Shown here: one piece after another, positions 26,981 to 36,226 of the stretch | How the letters are laid out: each line of letters begins with the position of its first letter | Position numbering within the stretch: position 1 is the stretch's first letter | Assembly (NCBI RefSeq): GCF_937863155.1 | Contig: NZ_CALMFB010000011.1 | Location: forward strand, 1-64,000 | DNA length: 64,000 bases | DNA from: an uncultured Brevundimonas sp. | GTDB taxonomy: Bacteria > Pseudomonadota > Alphaproteobacteria > Caulobacterales > Caulobacteraceae | Direction of reading: 5' to 3' | Notes under the pieces: generated by a model | Told to the model about the DNA's origin: nothing | What the model saw: only the letters and a program-made list of their open reading frames with translations | Database searches by the model: none | Translations under genes and position numbers: made by a program

Positions 26981-28305
26981 AGCGTTTCCTGGAACCGGAC
27001 GGGGCGGCCGTGCGCCGTCCCGATCAGGTCGCCGTCGCACATCACCACCCGGCCGCGCACGATGGTCGCCATAGGCCACCCCTTGGCCTGAAACCCGTCG
27101 AAGGGAGTCCAGCCGCAGCGGCTGGCCTGATCTTCGTGCCGGATGGTGCGGGTCGCCTTCAGGTCGATCAGGGTCAGATCGGCGTCCCAGCCCTCGGCCA
27201 TCCGGCCCTTGCCGGCGATATTGAAGATGCGCTGGGCCCCGGCCGAGGTCAGGTCGATGAACCGCTCCAGCGACAGCCGCCCCTCGGCCACATGGGTCAG
27301 CATCACGGCCGGCAGGGTCTGAACCCCAGGCATGCCTGACGGCGAGGCCGGATAGGGCTTGGCTTTTTCTTCCTTGGTGTGCGGCGCGTGGTCGGAACCC
27401 AGCACGTCCACCACGCCCTGTTGAATGCCCCGCCACAGGCCGTCGATGTGAGGACGATTGCGGATCGGCGGGTTCATCTGGGCATAGCCCTTCAGCCGCT
27501 CATAGGCTTCGTCGCCGTCCAGGGTCAGGTGCTGGGGCGTGGTCTCGACCGAGGCGATGTCGCGGTGATCGGCCAGGAATTCGATCTCCTCGGCCGTCGA
27601 AACATGCAGGACGTGGATGCGCTTGCCCACCTCGCGCGCCAGACGGACCAGGCGGCGGGTGCTCATGATCGCGCTCTCGGCGTCACGGACGTCGGTGTGG
27701 CTGGTCCAGTCGCCGGTGCGGGCCAGGCCGCGGCGCTCGGCCAGGCGATATTCGTCCTCGGAATGGAAGGTGGCGCGGCGACTGACGGCGTTCAGCACCT
27801 GACGCACCCCATCGTCGTCGGCGATCAGCAGGTCGCCCGTCGAGGCGCCCATGAAGACCTTGACCCCGCAACAGCCCGGCAGACGCTCCAGCTCGCCCAA
27901 GTGGGCCGCATTGCCGTGGGTGCCGCCGATGTAGAAGGCGTGATCGGTCCACATCCGGTCGCGGGCGCGGGCCAGCTTGTCCTCCAGCGTCGCCGGATCG
28001 GTGGTGTTGGGATTGGTGTTCGGCATCTCGAACACGGCCACGACGCCGCCCAGGGCCGCCGCACGACTGCCGGTCTCCAGATCTTCCTTCCACTCCAGGC
28101 CCGGCTCGCGGAAATGCACCTGGGTGTCGATGATGCCGGGAATGACGGTCAGGCCCGAGGCGTCGAACACCTCTGCGGCCGACGCCTGGGACAGGTCGCC
28201 GATGAAGGCGATCTTGCCGTCGATCACGCCCACGTCGGCCGGTCCGCGCCCGGCGTGGTTGACGACCTCGCCCCCGCGCACGATCAGGTCATAGGTCTGG
28301 GGCAT
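26977..28305 (-). CDS. Dihydroorotase-like amidohydrolase
   Basis: Amidohydrolase-superfamily protein, 442 residues, annotated in relatives as dihydroorotase (pyrimidine synthesis). Signatures are GVKVFMGASTGDLL (carbamylated lysine), ATFHSEDEYRL, IHVLHVSTAEEI and DVLGSDHAPHTKEEK with the catalytic aspartate. The first metal motif reads DTQVHFREPG: Gln replaces the first His of the usual DxHVH pair. I recall this as a feature of an alphaproteobacterial subfamily, so metal content or substrate may differ from PyrC; hydantoinase or related activity remains possible. It is followed upstream, 13 bases away, by the GT9 gene in the same direction. Confidence 0.85.
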   Translation of the reverse strand: MPQTYDLIVRGGEVVNHAGRGPADVGVIDGKIAFIGDLSQASAAEVFDASGLTVIPGIIDTQVHFREPGLEWKEDLETGSRAAALGGVVAVFEMPNTNPNTTDPATLEDKLARARDRMWTDHAFYIGGTHGNAAHLGELERLPGCCGVKVFMGASTGDLLIADDDGVRQVLNAVSRRATFHSEDEYRLAERRGLARTGDWTSHTDVRDAESAIMSTRRLVRLAREVGKRIHVLHVSTAEEIEFLADHRDIASVETTPQHLTLDGDEAYERLKGYAQMNPPIRNRPHIDGLWRGIQQGVVDVLGSDHAPHTKEEKAKPYPASPSGMPGVQTLPAVMLTHVAEGRLSLERFIDLTSAGAQRIFNIAGKGRMAEGWDADLTLIDLKATRTIRHEDQASRCGWTPFDGFQAKGWPMATIVRGRVVMCDGDLIGTAHGRPVRFQETL

Positions 28306-28318
28306 GGCCGAACTCCGT

Positions 28319-29278
28319 TCAGGCCGACCGCTCGGCCAACAGCTTGCGTGCCGCCTTCAACACCCTTTCGTAGGGCAGGTCCATCATGTGCTGGATGGCC
28401 TGGTTCAGACGGGGGTCCAGGGCCTTGAACTCGTCCAGGGTGCGCGGGCCACGCAGCGACGCCCCCCGCCACGGCCCCCGGACCGTTTCGTCCGAAGGAC
28501 CGAACACGGCGACCGACGGCGCGCCCGCCGAGACCGCCAGCTGGGTCCACAGGCTGTCGTTGCCGACATAGAGTTTGGCGTGGCGCAGGGCGGCGGCGGT
28601 CTGAAGCGGCGTCAGCTTGCCCTGCAGTTCGATCACCCGCGCGCGCGGCACGGCGAAACGGATGGTGTGGGCGGCGTCGCGCTCGATCTCTTCGCCGACG
28701 ATCATCAGCCGCCCGCCCGCCAGCGGCCCGTCGTCGGCCAGAAGCGGCGTCGCCACCTTGGCGAACCGTTCGGCGGGCCAGCGCTTGCCCATCCATTCCA
28801 CGCCCGGCCCCACCGCCAGGATCGGCCGGTCGTCCGGCTGGATCAGGGCGTCGGCGGCGGCCATGGTCTCGTCGCCAAAGAACAGCCGCGGGGCCGGAAC
28901 CTCGTCCAGTTGCAGCACCTTGGCCGCCGCCTCGACGGCATGCAGGCCCGGTTCGAGCGTCTCGGGCCGTTCCGCCCGCTTCTGGCGGCGCAGCTTACGG
29001 GCCAGGCCCGTGCCGCGCATATCGACCACCAGGCCCCAGCGCGTCTTGCGCAGCCGGTTCCACAGGCCGATCCAGTCCAGCGCGCCTTCGTTTTCCAGCA
29101 CCATCAGGCGTTTCAGGCGCGGCGTGTCGGCGAACAGAGGCGCGCTCTGGGGCGAGCCGACCACGGTGAAATCCGCCTGGGGCACGGTGTCGGCCAGATG
29201 CGCCAGCACGCCCGAAGACAGCACCGCCTCCTCGGGGTCCGCCTCGGCCAGATACAGGATCGGAAAGCGTCCGTTCAT
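28319..29278 (-). CDS. Glycosyltransferase family 9 (heptosyltransferase-like)
   Basis: GT-B fold transferase of 319 residues, similar to ADP-heptose:LPS heptosyltransferases. Motifs: DMRGTGLARKLRR in the N-terminal domain; VGPGVEWMGKRWPAERFAKVA, HAKLYVGNDSLWTQLAVSAGAPSVAVFGPSDE in the C-terminal nucleotide-binding domain. The ATG at 29278 (MNGRFPILYLAEADP) is used since the longer frame is non-homologous. It probably acts in lipopolysaccharide or surface glycan assembly at the inner membrane; the acceptor cannot be read from sequence. It may be co-transcribed with the dihydroorotase-like gene. Confidence 0.88.
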   Translation of the reverse strand: MNGRFPILYLAEADPEEAVLSSGVLAHLADTVPQADFTVVGSPQSAPLFADTPRLKRLMVLENEGALDWIGLWNRLRKTRWGLVVDMRGTGLARKLRRQKRAERPETLEPGLHAVEAAAKVLQLDEVPAPRLFFGDETMAAADALIQPDDRPILAVGPGVEWMGKRWPAERFAKVATPLLADDGPLAGGRLMIVGEEIERDAAHTIRFAVPRARVIELQGKLTPLQTAAALRHAKLYVGNDSLWTQLAVSAGAPSVAVFGPSDETVRGPWRGASLRGPRTLDEFKALDPRLNQAIQHMMDLPYERVLKAARKLLAERSA

Positions 29279-29397
29279 TCGGATTCCTCTGTACAAGGAT
29301 TCTGGCGATTGGACGCCCCGTACCTGGGGATGAAATCGCGCCCTGGCGGCCGGTTCCTGACCGACATGTAAGGTGACGGCGCCGCCCCCTGATCCTA

Positions 29398-29413
29398 GTG
29401 TCGCGCGCGACAC
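29398..29413. promoter_or_regulatory. Perfect 16 bp palindrome upstream of the M16 peptidase gene
   Basis: GTGTCGCGCGCGACAC is self-complementary over all 16 bases and ends 15 bases before the peptidase ATG, just ahead of its CGGAG ribosome-binding site. It could be a protein-binding operator or an RNA hairpin affecting translation. Confidence 0.45.
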
Positions 29414-29428
29414 CTTTCGGAGACCGCC

Positions 29429-32305
29429 ATGAAGCCCCGTCACCTGTTCCTATCGGCCGCCCTGGGCGCCCTGGTCGTCGGCATGGCCGGTCAGGCCGCC
29501 GCCCGCAGCGAGACGGCCGCCCCGGCGCCCGCGACCGCCGACGCCCCGGCCGCGACCCCGCTGATGCCGGTCGAGCGGTTCCAGCTGCCCAACGGCCTGA
29601 ACGTGGTGTTCCACATCGACCGGTCCGATCCGGTGGTGGCGGTGGTCCTGGCCGCCCATGTCGGCTCGGCGCGCGAGGAGCCGGGGCGCACCGGCTTCGC
29701 CCACCTGTTCGAGCATCTGTTCTTCCTGGATTCCGAGAACCTGGGACCGGGCGGGCTGGACGCCATGAGCGCGCGCATCGGCGGCTCGGGCGCCAACGGC
29801 TCCACCAGCCGCGACCTGACCGACTATCTGCAGACCGTGCCCAATGACGCCCTGGAGAAGATGATCTGGGCCGAGGCGGACAAGCTAGGATACTTCATCA
29901 ACACCGTGACCGACGCCGTGCTGGCCAAGGAGAAGCAGGTCGTCAAGAACGAGAAGCGGCTGCGGGTGGACAACCAGCCCTATGGTCACGCCGGGGGCGT
30001 GATTTCCGAGGCCCTGTATCCGGCCGACCATCCCTACAGCTGGCAGGTGATCGGGTCGCTGGCCGACCTGGACGCGGCGACGCTGGACGATGTGCGCGGC
30101 TTCTATCGGCGCTGGTACACGCCGGGCAACGCCACCCTGGTGATCGCCGGCGAATTCGACCCGGCCCAGGCGCGCGGCTGGATCGAGAAATATTTCGGCG
30201 AGATCCCCGCCGGCGCCGCCGTGCCCGAAGTCGCGCCGCGCCCGGCCGGTCTTCAGCAGACCGTGCGCCTGATGCATGAAGACGCCTTCGCCCAGTTGCC
30301 GGAACTGACCCTGGCCTGGCCGACCGTCGAACGGAACCACCCGGACGAGGCGGCGCTGGACGCCCTGACCACCCTGCTGACCGACGGCAAGGATGCGCCG
30401 CTGAACGCCGTGCTGATCGACGAGGCCAAGCTGACGTCCCAGGTCGGCTTCTTCCAGCAGAACGGCCAGATCGCGGGCGAGGCCTATCTGAGCGTGCGCG
30501 CCTTCGCCGACATCGACCTGGACCGCGTCCAGGCCGCCCTGGCCGACGGCTTCGCCCGGTTCGAGGCGCAGGGCGTCGACACGGCCGCCCTGGAGCGGGT
30601 CAAGACCATGGCCGAGGCCGACTTCTACGCCCGCCTGGACAGCGTGCTGGGCAAGGGCGCCGCCCTGGCGCGCTATGACGCCTTCGGCGGCGATGCCGAT
30701 CAGGAGCTGGCCCGGCTGCGGGCCGTCACCGCCGACGATGTGATGCGCGTCTATCGCCAGTATTTCGTCGATCGCCCCCATGTGGTCACCAGCTTCGTGC
30801 CGCGCGGCAAGACCGAACTGGCCATCGAAGGCTCGACCGTCGCGACCGTGGCCGAAGAGGCCATCGTCCAGGGCGCCGAGGCGCCGGTGGACGCGCGCGC
30901 GGGCGATGTCGCCTATGAACGCACCGCCTCCAGCTTCGACCGCACGGTCGAGCCGCCGGCCGGTCCCGCCCCGGTGGTGACCGCCCCGACCATCTGGACC
31001 GTCGACAGCGCCAATGGCCTGTCGCTGTCGGGCATCGTCAACGCCGAGACGCCGCTGGCGACCTTCGACCTGTCCATCGAGGGCGGGCGGTTGTTCGACG
31101 ACCCGGCGCGGCCGGGCGTGGCCAATCTGGTCGGCCGCATGCTGGATCGCGGCACGGCCAACCGCACCCCGGCCGAGCTGGAGAACGCCTTCAAGGCCCT
31201 GGGGGCGCGCGTCAATGTGGGCGTGGGCGACGAGCGGATCGTGATCTCGGGCCGGACGCTGGACCGCAATCTGACCGCCACCCTGGCCCTGGTGGAGGAG
31301 ATGCTGCTGCAGCCGCGCTGGGATCCGGCCGAGCTGGAGCTGGCGCGCGCCGCCGTCATCGCCGAAATCCAGGACGCCCGCGCCCGGCCCGACGCCCTGG
31401 CCGGGCGGGTCATGAGCCTGGTCGCCAACGACCCGGCCAGCATCCTGTCGCGCAATCCGCTGGGCACCGAAGCCTCGGTCGGCGGCCTGACCATGGATGA
31501 TCTGAAGGCCTATCACCGTGAACGGCTGATCCCCGGCCTGGCGCATTTCCGCATCGTCTCGCCGTCCGACCAGGCGGCGGTGGCGGCGGCGGCGAACGGC
31601 CTGGCCACCCACTGGGCCGCGCGCCCTGTGACCCAGCCCCCGGCGCCCCAGCCGGTCATGCCCGAACGGTCGCAGGTCTATTTCTATGATGTGCCGGGGG
31701 CCAAGCAGTCGGCCCTGCTGTTCGGCTATCCGGCCCTGAACCGGTCGGCCCCCGACTTCTATCCGGCCACGGTGATGAACTATCGCCTGGGCGGCGGCGG
31801 CTTCGCCTCGCGCCTGACCCAGCAACTGCGCGAGGGCCAGGGCTATACCTATGGCGTGCGTTCGGGCTTCGACGGCGGCGACCGGACCGGCGCCTTCGCC
31901 CTGGGTTCCAATGTCCGCACCAATGTGACGCTGGAGGCGGCCCAACTGGCCCGTTCGATCATCGCCGACTATGGCGCCACCTTCACCGACGAAGACCTGG
32001 CCGTCACCCGCAGCGCCATGAGCCGCAGCCGCGCCCGCGCCTTCGAGACGGCGCGCGCCAAGCTGGGCGTTCTGGCCGCCGTGGGCGAACTGGGCCTGCC
32101 GGCCGACTATCTGGACCGGGAAGCCGCCGTCATCGACCAGATGACCGTGTCGCAGATCCGCGACCTGGCCGAACGCTATCTGCGCACCGACGCCATGTAT
32201 TACGTCGTGGTCGGCGATGCGGCGACCCAGGCGGAACGGCTGGAGGCCCTGGGCTATGGCGCGCCGGTGATGATGAACGACCGCGTCGCAGAAGCAGATC
32301 GTTGA
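29429..32305 (+). CDS. M16 family zinc metallopeptidase, two-domain, exported
   Basis: Periplasmic or outer-membrane peptidase of 958 residues with a signal peptide (residues 1-25, cleaved after AAA). The inverted zincin motif HLFEH is at 92-96 and the third ligand lies in the following KEKQVVKNEKR helix. The second M16 half (about 510-958) lacks the zinc motif, as in pitrilysin/PqqL-like single-chain enzymes, and carries LGGGGFASRLTQQLREGQGYTYGV, the R-x-Y substrate-binding element. Role is unknown but likely degradation of small exported peptides. The stop overlaps the DedA gene start (TGATG). Confidence 0.95.
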   Translation: MKPRHLFLSAALGALVVGMAGQAAARSETAAPAPATADAPAATPLMPVERFQLPNGLNVVFHIDRSDPVVAVVLAAHVGSAREEPGRTGFAHLFEHLFFLDSENLGPGGLDAMSARIGGSGANGSTSRDLTDYLQTVPNDALEKMIWAEADKLGYFINTVTDAVLAKEKQVVKNEKRLRVDNQPYGHAGGVISEALYPADHPYSWQVIGSLADLDAATLDDVRGFYRRWYTPGNATLVIAGEFDPAQARGWIEKYFGEIPAGAAVPEVAPRPAGLQQTVRLMHEDAFAQLPELTLAWPTVERNHPDEAALDALTTLLTDGKDAPLNAVLIDEAKLTSQVGFFQQNGQIAGEAYLSVRAFADIDLDRVQAALADGFARFEAQGVDTAALERVKTMAEADFYARLDSVLGKGAALARYDAFGGDADQELARLRAVTADDVMRVYRQYFVDRPHVVTSFVPRGKTELAIEGSTVATVAEEAIVQGAEAPVDARAGDVAYERTASSFDRTVEPPAGPAPVVTAPTIWTVDSANGLSLSGIVNAETPLATFDLSIEGGRLFDDPARPGVANLVGRMLDRGTANRTPAELENAFKALGARVNVGVGDERIVISGRTLDRNLTATLALVEEMLLQPRWDPAELELARAAVIAEIQDARARPDALAGRVMSLVANDPASILSRNPLGTEASVGGLTMDDLKAYHRERLIPGLAHFRIVSPSDQAAVAAAANGLATHWAARPVTQPPAPQPVMPERSQVYFYDVPGAKQSALLFGYPALNRSAPDFYPATVMNYRLGGGGFASRLTQQLREGQGYTYGVRSGFDGGDRTGAFALGSNVRTNVTLEAAQLARSIIADYGATFTDEDLAVTRSAMSRSRARAFETARAKLGVLAAVGELGLPADYLDREAAVIDQMTVSQIRDLAERYLRTDAMYYVVVGDAATQAERLEALGYGAPVMMNDRVAEADR

Positions 32306-32937
32306 TGGAGAACTGGGCGTCCGACCTCGGGGACTTCATCACCCGCAACGCCGCCTGGGGCGCGCCGGTTCTAGGGCTGATCACCTTCGGGGAATCGCTG
32401 GTCCTGATCGGCGGCTTCTTTCCGGCCACCGCCCTGATGCTGGTGGCCGGCGGCCTGGTGGCGACCGGCGTGCTGGACGGGCCGACCGTCCTGGCCTGGT
32501 GCATCGCCGGGGCCATACTGGGGGACGCCGTCTCCTACTGGCTGGGGCGCAAGCTGGGGCCGCGCGCCTGGCGGATTCCGATCCTGCGCAAATATCGCCG
32601 TCTGATGGCGCGGGCGCGGATGTTCTTCCGCCGCTATGGCGTCGCCTCGATCTATCTGTGCCGGTTCATGGGGCCGGTGCGGGCCTTCGTGCCGCTGATC
32701 GCCGGGGTCACGGCCATGCCGAACCTGAAATTCCAGCTGGCCAATGTCGGGTCGGCGATCATCTGGGTGCCGGTGATGCTGGCCCCCGGCTATCTCGCCG
32801 GCAAGGGCGCCCAGTTGATCGGCGGCCAGCACGCGATGGAGTGGGCGCTGGGCGGCATCGCGGTGGTGGCGATCCTGGCGCTGATCCTTCACGCCCTGCG
32901 CGAGCGCAAGGCCGCCCGGGACGAGCATCAGCCATGA
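32305..32937 (+). CDS. DedA family membrane protein
   Basis: Inner-membrane protein of 210 residues in the DedA/SNARE-associated superfamily, whose members include undecaprenyl-phosphate and phospholipid flippases. Diagnostic are FGESLVLIGGFFPATALML, GAILGDAVSYWLGRKLG and the re-entrant loop CRFMGPVRAFVPLIAGVTAMP with its conserved arginines. The C-terminal helix is followed by a charged tail. The ATG at 32305 overlaps the M16 peptidase stop, so the two are co-translated. Confidence 0.93.
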   Translation: MENWASDLGDFITRNAAWGAPVLGLITFGESLVLIGGFFPATALMLVAGGLVATGVLDGPTVLAWCIAGAILGDAVSYWLGRKLGPRAWRIPILRKYRRLMARARMFFRRYGVASIYLCRFMGPVRAFVPLIAGVTAMPNLKFQLANVGSAIIWVPVMLAPGYLAGKGAQLIGGQHAMEWALGGIAVVAILALILHALRERKAARDEHQP

Positions 32938-32947
32938 CTTTGTGTTT

Positions 32948-32977
32948 CGCGGGCGCAAACCGGCCTTAACGCCCGCG
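32948..32977 (+). terminator. Stem-loop after the DedA gene
   Basis: Inverted repeat CGCGGGCG/CGCCCGCG (8 bp arms, 14-base loop) 11 bases after the stop, followed by GGTTTCG but no long T run. Possible terminator; not a classic one. Confidence 0.45.
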
Positions 32978-33030
32978 GGTTTCGCCGTCACAAAGGGTTC
33001 CGGCCCCTCTTTCGACGCCCGGACACATCA

Positions 33031-34473
33031 ATGATCAGAGCCAGACGCGCGCGCATCGTCGCCACCCTCGGTCCCGCCAGCCGCGCGCCGGGCATGGTCA
33101 AGGCCCTGGCCCAGGCCGGCGCCGACGTCTTTCGCCTGAACTTCAGTCACGGCAGCCATGAGGATCATGCAGCGGCCCTGAAGGCCGTGCGCGGCGCCGA
33201 GATGGCCCTGCAACGCCCTCTGGGGGTTCTGGCCGACCTGCAAGGGCCGAAGCTGCGGCTGGGCCGGTTCGCGGACGGCGCAATCGAGGTGAAGCCCGGC
33301 CACGTCATGCGGTTCGACCTGGACCCCGCGCCCGGCGACGCCACGCGGGTGCAGATGCCGCACCCGGAAATCTTCAAGGCCCTGCGCACCGGCATGGCGC
33401 TGCTGATCGACGACGGCCGCATCCGCCTGCGGGTCGGCGAGCGCGCCGATGACTGGGCCGAGGTGACGGTCGAAAGCGGCACGAAGCTGTCGGACCGCAA
33501 GGGCGTGGCCGTGCCCGACGCCGTCATCCCCGTCTCGGCCCTGACGACCAAGGACCGCGAGGATCTGGCCTTCGCCCTGCGCCTGGGCGTCGACTGGGTG
33601 GCCCTCAGCTTCGTCCAGAAGGCCGAGGACATGGCCGAGCTGAAGCGGCTGGTGAACGGCAAGGCGGCCTGCCTGGCCAAGATCGAAAAGCCCCAGGCGC
33701 TGCAGGATCTGGAATCCATCCTGGACTATTGCGACGGGGTGATGGTGGCGCGTGGGGACCTGGGGGTCGAGCTGCTGCCCGAAGAAGTGCCGGTGGCGCA
33801 GAAGCAGATTTTGCGCGCGGCCCGTCGCCGGGGCGTGCCGGCCATCGTCGCCACCCAGATGCTGGAATCCATGACCAGCGCCCCCGCCCCCACCCGCGCC
33901 GAGGCGTCGGACGTGGCCAATGCGGTCTATGAAGGCGCCGATGCCCTGATGCTGTCGGCCGAGACGGCGTCGGGCGACTATCCGCTGGAGGCCGTGGGCA
34001 TCATGAGCCGGATCATCGAGCGGGTCGAACGCGACCCCCTGTGGCCCAGCCTGATGGACGCCGAACACGCGGGCATGGACGAACATGACGTCGACGCCCT
34101 GGTCGCCGCCGCGCGCAAGGCGGCCGAGGCGCAATCGACCGCCTGTATGGTGGTTTTCACCACCCTGGGCGGCACGGCGCGGCGCATGTCGCGCGAACGG
34201 CCGCTGCAGCCCGTGCTGGCCCTGACGCCCAATCCCGACACGGCGCGCCGCCTGGCCCTGGTCTGGGGACTGGAGCCGAGGCTGGGCAAACAGCCGGATT
34301 CGCTGGAGGCCGTCACCGACGACGCGGTGACCAGCGCGGTGAAGTTCGGCCTGGCCGAGGCCGGCCAGCGCATCCTGATCCTGGCCGGCACCCCGTTCGG
34401 CGCGCCGGGCGCGGCCAACCTTCTGCGCCTGGCCCATGCGCCGGCGGGGCCGAAGACGCGCGGCAAGACCTGA
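33031..34473 (+). CDS. pyk: Pyruvate kinase
   Basis: Converts phosphoenolpyruvate and ADP to pyruvate and ATP. It has 480 residues. Active-site elements: RLNFSHGSHEDH, LADLQGPKLRLG, CLAKIEKPQALQDLESIL (catalytic lysine region), GVMVARGDLGVEL (Mg ligands), and ATQMLESMTSAPAPTRAEASDVANAVYEG. The effector domain is present at the C-terminus. Pyruvate phosphate dikinase, which catalyses the opposite conversion, is encoded 9 kb away, so flux between PEP and pyruvate is probably regulated at both. Confidence 0.97.
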   Translation: MIRARRARIVATLGPASRAPGMVKALAQAGADVFRLNFSHGSHEDHAAALKAVRGAEMALQRPLGVLADLQGPKLRLGRFADGAIEVKPGHVMRFDLDPAPGDATRVQMPHPEIFKALRTGMALLIDDGRIRLRVGERADDWAEVTVESGTKLSDRKGVAVPDAVIPVSALTTKDREDLAFALRLGVDWVALSFVQKAEDMAELKRLVNGKAACLAKIEKPQALQDLESILDYCDGVMVARGDLGVELLPEEVPVAQKQILRAARRRGVPAIVATQMLESMTSAPAPTRAEASDVANAVYEGADALMLSAETASGDYPLEAVGIMSRIIERVERDPLWPSLMDAEHAGMDEHDVDALVAAARKAAEAQSTACMVVFTTLGGTARRMSRERPLQPVLALTPNPDTARRLALVWGLEPRLGKQPDSLEAVTDDAVTSAVKFGLAEAGQRILILAGTPFGAPGAANLLRLAHAPAGPKTRGKT

Positions 34474-34523
34474 CGCCGTTTCCGGGCTACCGTTCGATCC
34501 ATGTCGAATCCTGCACGGTCCGC

Positions 34524-35564
34524 ATGATCAAATACATCGGCTCGAAACGCGCGCTTCTGGACCCGATCCTGTCGGCGGTGCGCGATCTTGCGCCCCAGGG
34601 GGGGACGGTGTGCGACCTGTTTTCCGGCTCGGCCCGGGTCGGCCATGCATTGAAGGGCGCGGGCTATCGGGTCTGGTCGAACGATCACAACGCCTATGCC
34701 CACACCCTGGCCACCGCCTATGTCCAGGCGGATCAAGAGCGCTGGGCGGCGCCGGCCCAGGCCATTCTGAACGAACTGGCGGCCCTGAAGCCCGAGGCCG
34801 GCTGGTTCACCCAGGCCTTCTGCATCGACGCCCGCTTCTTCCACCCCGACAACGGCGCCCGCATCGACGTCATGCGCGAGCGGATCGAGGCCATGGGGCT
34901 GGAGCCGGAGCTGAAGGCCGTGGTGCTGGTGGCCCTGATGGAGGCCGCCGACCGGGTGGATTCCACCGCCGGATTGCAGATGGCCTATATGAAGTCATGG
35001 GCGAAACGGGCGCTGAAGCCGCTGGAGCTTCGCCTGCCCGCCCTGCAACCGGCCGTGGCGGGCGGCCCCTGCATCGCCACGCGCGGCGACGCGGTCCAGA
35101 TCGCCGAAAAGGTCGAGGCCGATCTGGTCTATCTGGACCCGCCCTATAACCAGCATTCCTATCTGTCGAACTATCACGTCTGGGAAAGCCTGGTGCTGTG
35201 GGACCGGCCCGAGACCTATGGCGTCGCCAACAAGCGCATCGACTGCAAGACGCGCAAGAGCGCCTTCAACAGCCGCCCCGGCATCGGCCCGGCCCTGCAG
35301 ACAGTGATCGAGCGGCTGAAGGCGCCGCAACTGATCGTTTCGTTCAACGACGAGGGCTATCTGAGCCGCGACGACCTGACGGCCATGCTGTCGGCGCGCG
35401 GCCATGTGCAGGTGGTCGAGATCGAACGCCCCCGCTATGTCGGCGCCCGCATCGGCATCCATGACCCGAAAGGCCGCAAGGTCGGGACGGTCGGGCGGCT
35501 GCGGAACGTCGAATATCTGTTCGTGGTCACGCCCACGCCGGTCGTGCTGGCGGACGCGGCGTGA
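34524..35564 (+). CDS. D12-class adenine-N6 DNA methyltransferase, orphan
   Basis: Alpha-group N6-adenine methyltransferase of 346 residues. Motif X and the SAM-binding motif I are IKYIGSKRALLDPI and CDLFSGSARVGHALKGAGY; catalytic motif IV is LVYLDPPYNQHSY. The protein is longer than Dam (about 280), with extra helices in the target-recognition region. No restriction enzyme gene is beside it. It is not CcrM, which is of a different class; the target site cannot be inferred. A GTG downstream frame overlaps its stop. Related genes recur in Caulobacterales as solitary methyltransferases, by recollection. Confidence 0.9.
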   Translation: MIKYIGSKRALLDPILSAVRDLAPQGGTVCDLFSGSARVGHALKGAGYRVWSNDHNAYAHTLATAYVQADQERWAAPAQAILNELAALKPEAGWFTQAFCIDARFFHPDNGARIDVMRERIEAMGLEPELKAVVLVALMEAADRVDSTAGLQMAYMKSWAKRALKPLELRLPALQPAVAGGPCIATRGDAVQIAEKVEADLVYLDPPYNQHSYLSNYHVWESLVLWDRPETYGVANKRIDCKTRKSAFNSRPGIGPALQTVIERLKAPQLIVSFNDEGYLSRDDLTAMLSARGHVQVVEIERPRYVGARIGIHDPKGRKVGTVGRLRNVEYLFVVTPTPVVLADAA

Positions 35565-35629
35565 CGGGCTCGGCGCCCCGGTCCGAACGCGGGCTGGAAC
35601 GGGCGCCGCCGCGCGGTCGTTACCGCGTC

Positions 35630-35854
35630 ATGGAAGAGCTGACCCTGACGCCCCGCCCTGTTTCGCGCCGGTCGCCGGAACCGGCCGCCTGTGCCCTGCC
35701 GCCCGTGCATCGGTTCGACGGTCGCGCTGCGAACGATCAGACGCCGGTCCCGACGCCGGAAACGACTCGAACGTCCCCCTGGGTTGTCGTGATCGCGGGC
35801 GCGGTGGTCGCGGCCCTGCTGGGGCTGCTGCTGGGCGGAATGCTGGCGGCCTGA
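35630..35854 (+). CDS. Small single-pass membrane protein
   Basis: Protein of 74 residues: a Pro/Arg-rich soluble N-terminus and one C-terminal membrane helix (PWVVVIAGAVVAALLGLLLGGMLAA). The frame is open from a GTG at 35561 overlapping the methyltransferase stop; I prefer the ATG at 35630 because the earlier part is low-complexity, but coupling through the GTG is possible. Function unknown. Confidence 0.5.
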   Translation: MEELTLTPRPVSRRSPEPAACALPPVHRFDGRAANDQTPVPTPETTRTSPWVVVIAGAVVAALLGLLLGGMLAA

Positions 35855-35910
35855 GACGTCTTGACCCGGATCGCGTTCGGGTTTCCCTTCGGGGCCGGGA
35901 GGAAACGGCC

Positions 35911-36183
35911 ATGACGCGGACGCTGAAGGGACTGCGGTGGGGGCTGTTCGGCCTGTATGTCGTGGCCGGGGCGGCGGCCTTGATGGCGGCGACGCCGGCG
36001 GGTCTGGCGGCGCTGGGTCTGGGCGCGCTGAACGTCAGCTTCACCCCCGCCATGATCCTGGGCCTGCCGTGGAGCCTGCCGCTGTTCGTGCTGGATGACG
36101 GGGCGGCGGCGCGGTTCGCCAGCCTGGGCATCTGTTACGGCCTGAATGTCGGCCTGGGCCTGATGCTGGCCCGTTCGGACTGA
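35911..36183 (+). CDS. Small membrane protein, function unknown
   Basis: Protein of 90 residues, about three membrane segments, beginning MTRTLKGLRWGLFGLYVVAG. A strong Shine-Dalgarno (GGAGGAA) 8 bases before the ATG at 35911 decides the start; the frame is open much further upstream but that part overlaps the methyltransferase gene. LPWSLPLFVLDDGAAARF is the hydrophilic centre. It is followed by a bidirectional terminator. Confidence 0.72.
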   Translation: MTRTLKGLRWGLFGLYVVAGAAALMAATPAGLAALGLGALNVSFTPAMILGLPWSLPLFVLDDGAAARFASLGICYGLNVGLGLMLARSD

Positions 36184-36190
36184 TCGGAGA

Positions 36191-36214
36191 TCCCGCCGCC
36201 TTTCGACGGCGGGA
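36191..36214. terminator. Bidirectional terminator-like hairpin
   Basis: TCCCGCCG/CGGCGGGA stem with an 8-base loop between two convergent genes (stops at 36183 and 36227). No strong T run on either side, so strength is uncertain. Confidence 0.6.
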
Positions 36215-36226
36215 CCGATGTAGAGA

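Noticed and set aside
32953..32970. Second CtrA site near the pyk promoter
   Set aside because: TTAA followed after seven bases by GGGT, not TTAA; no match.
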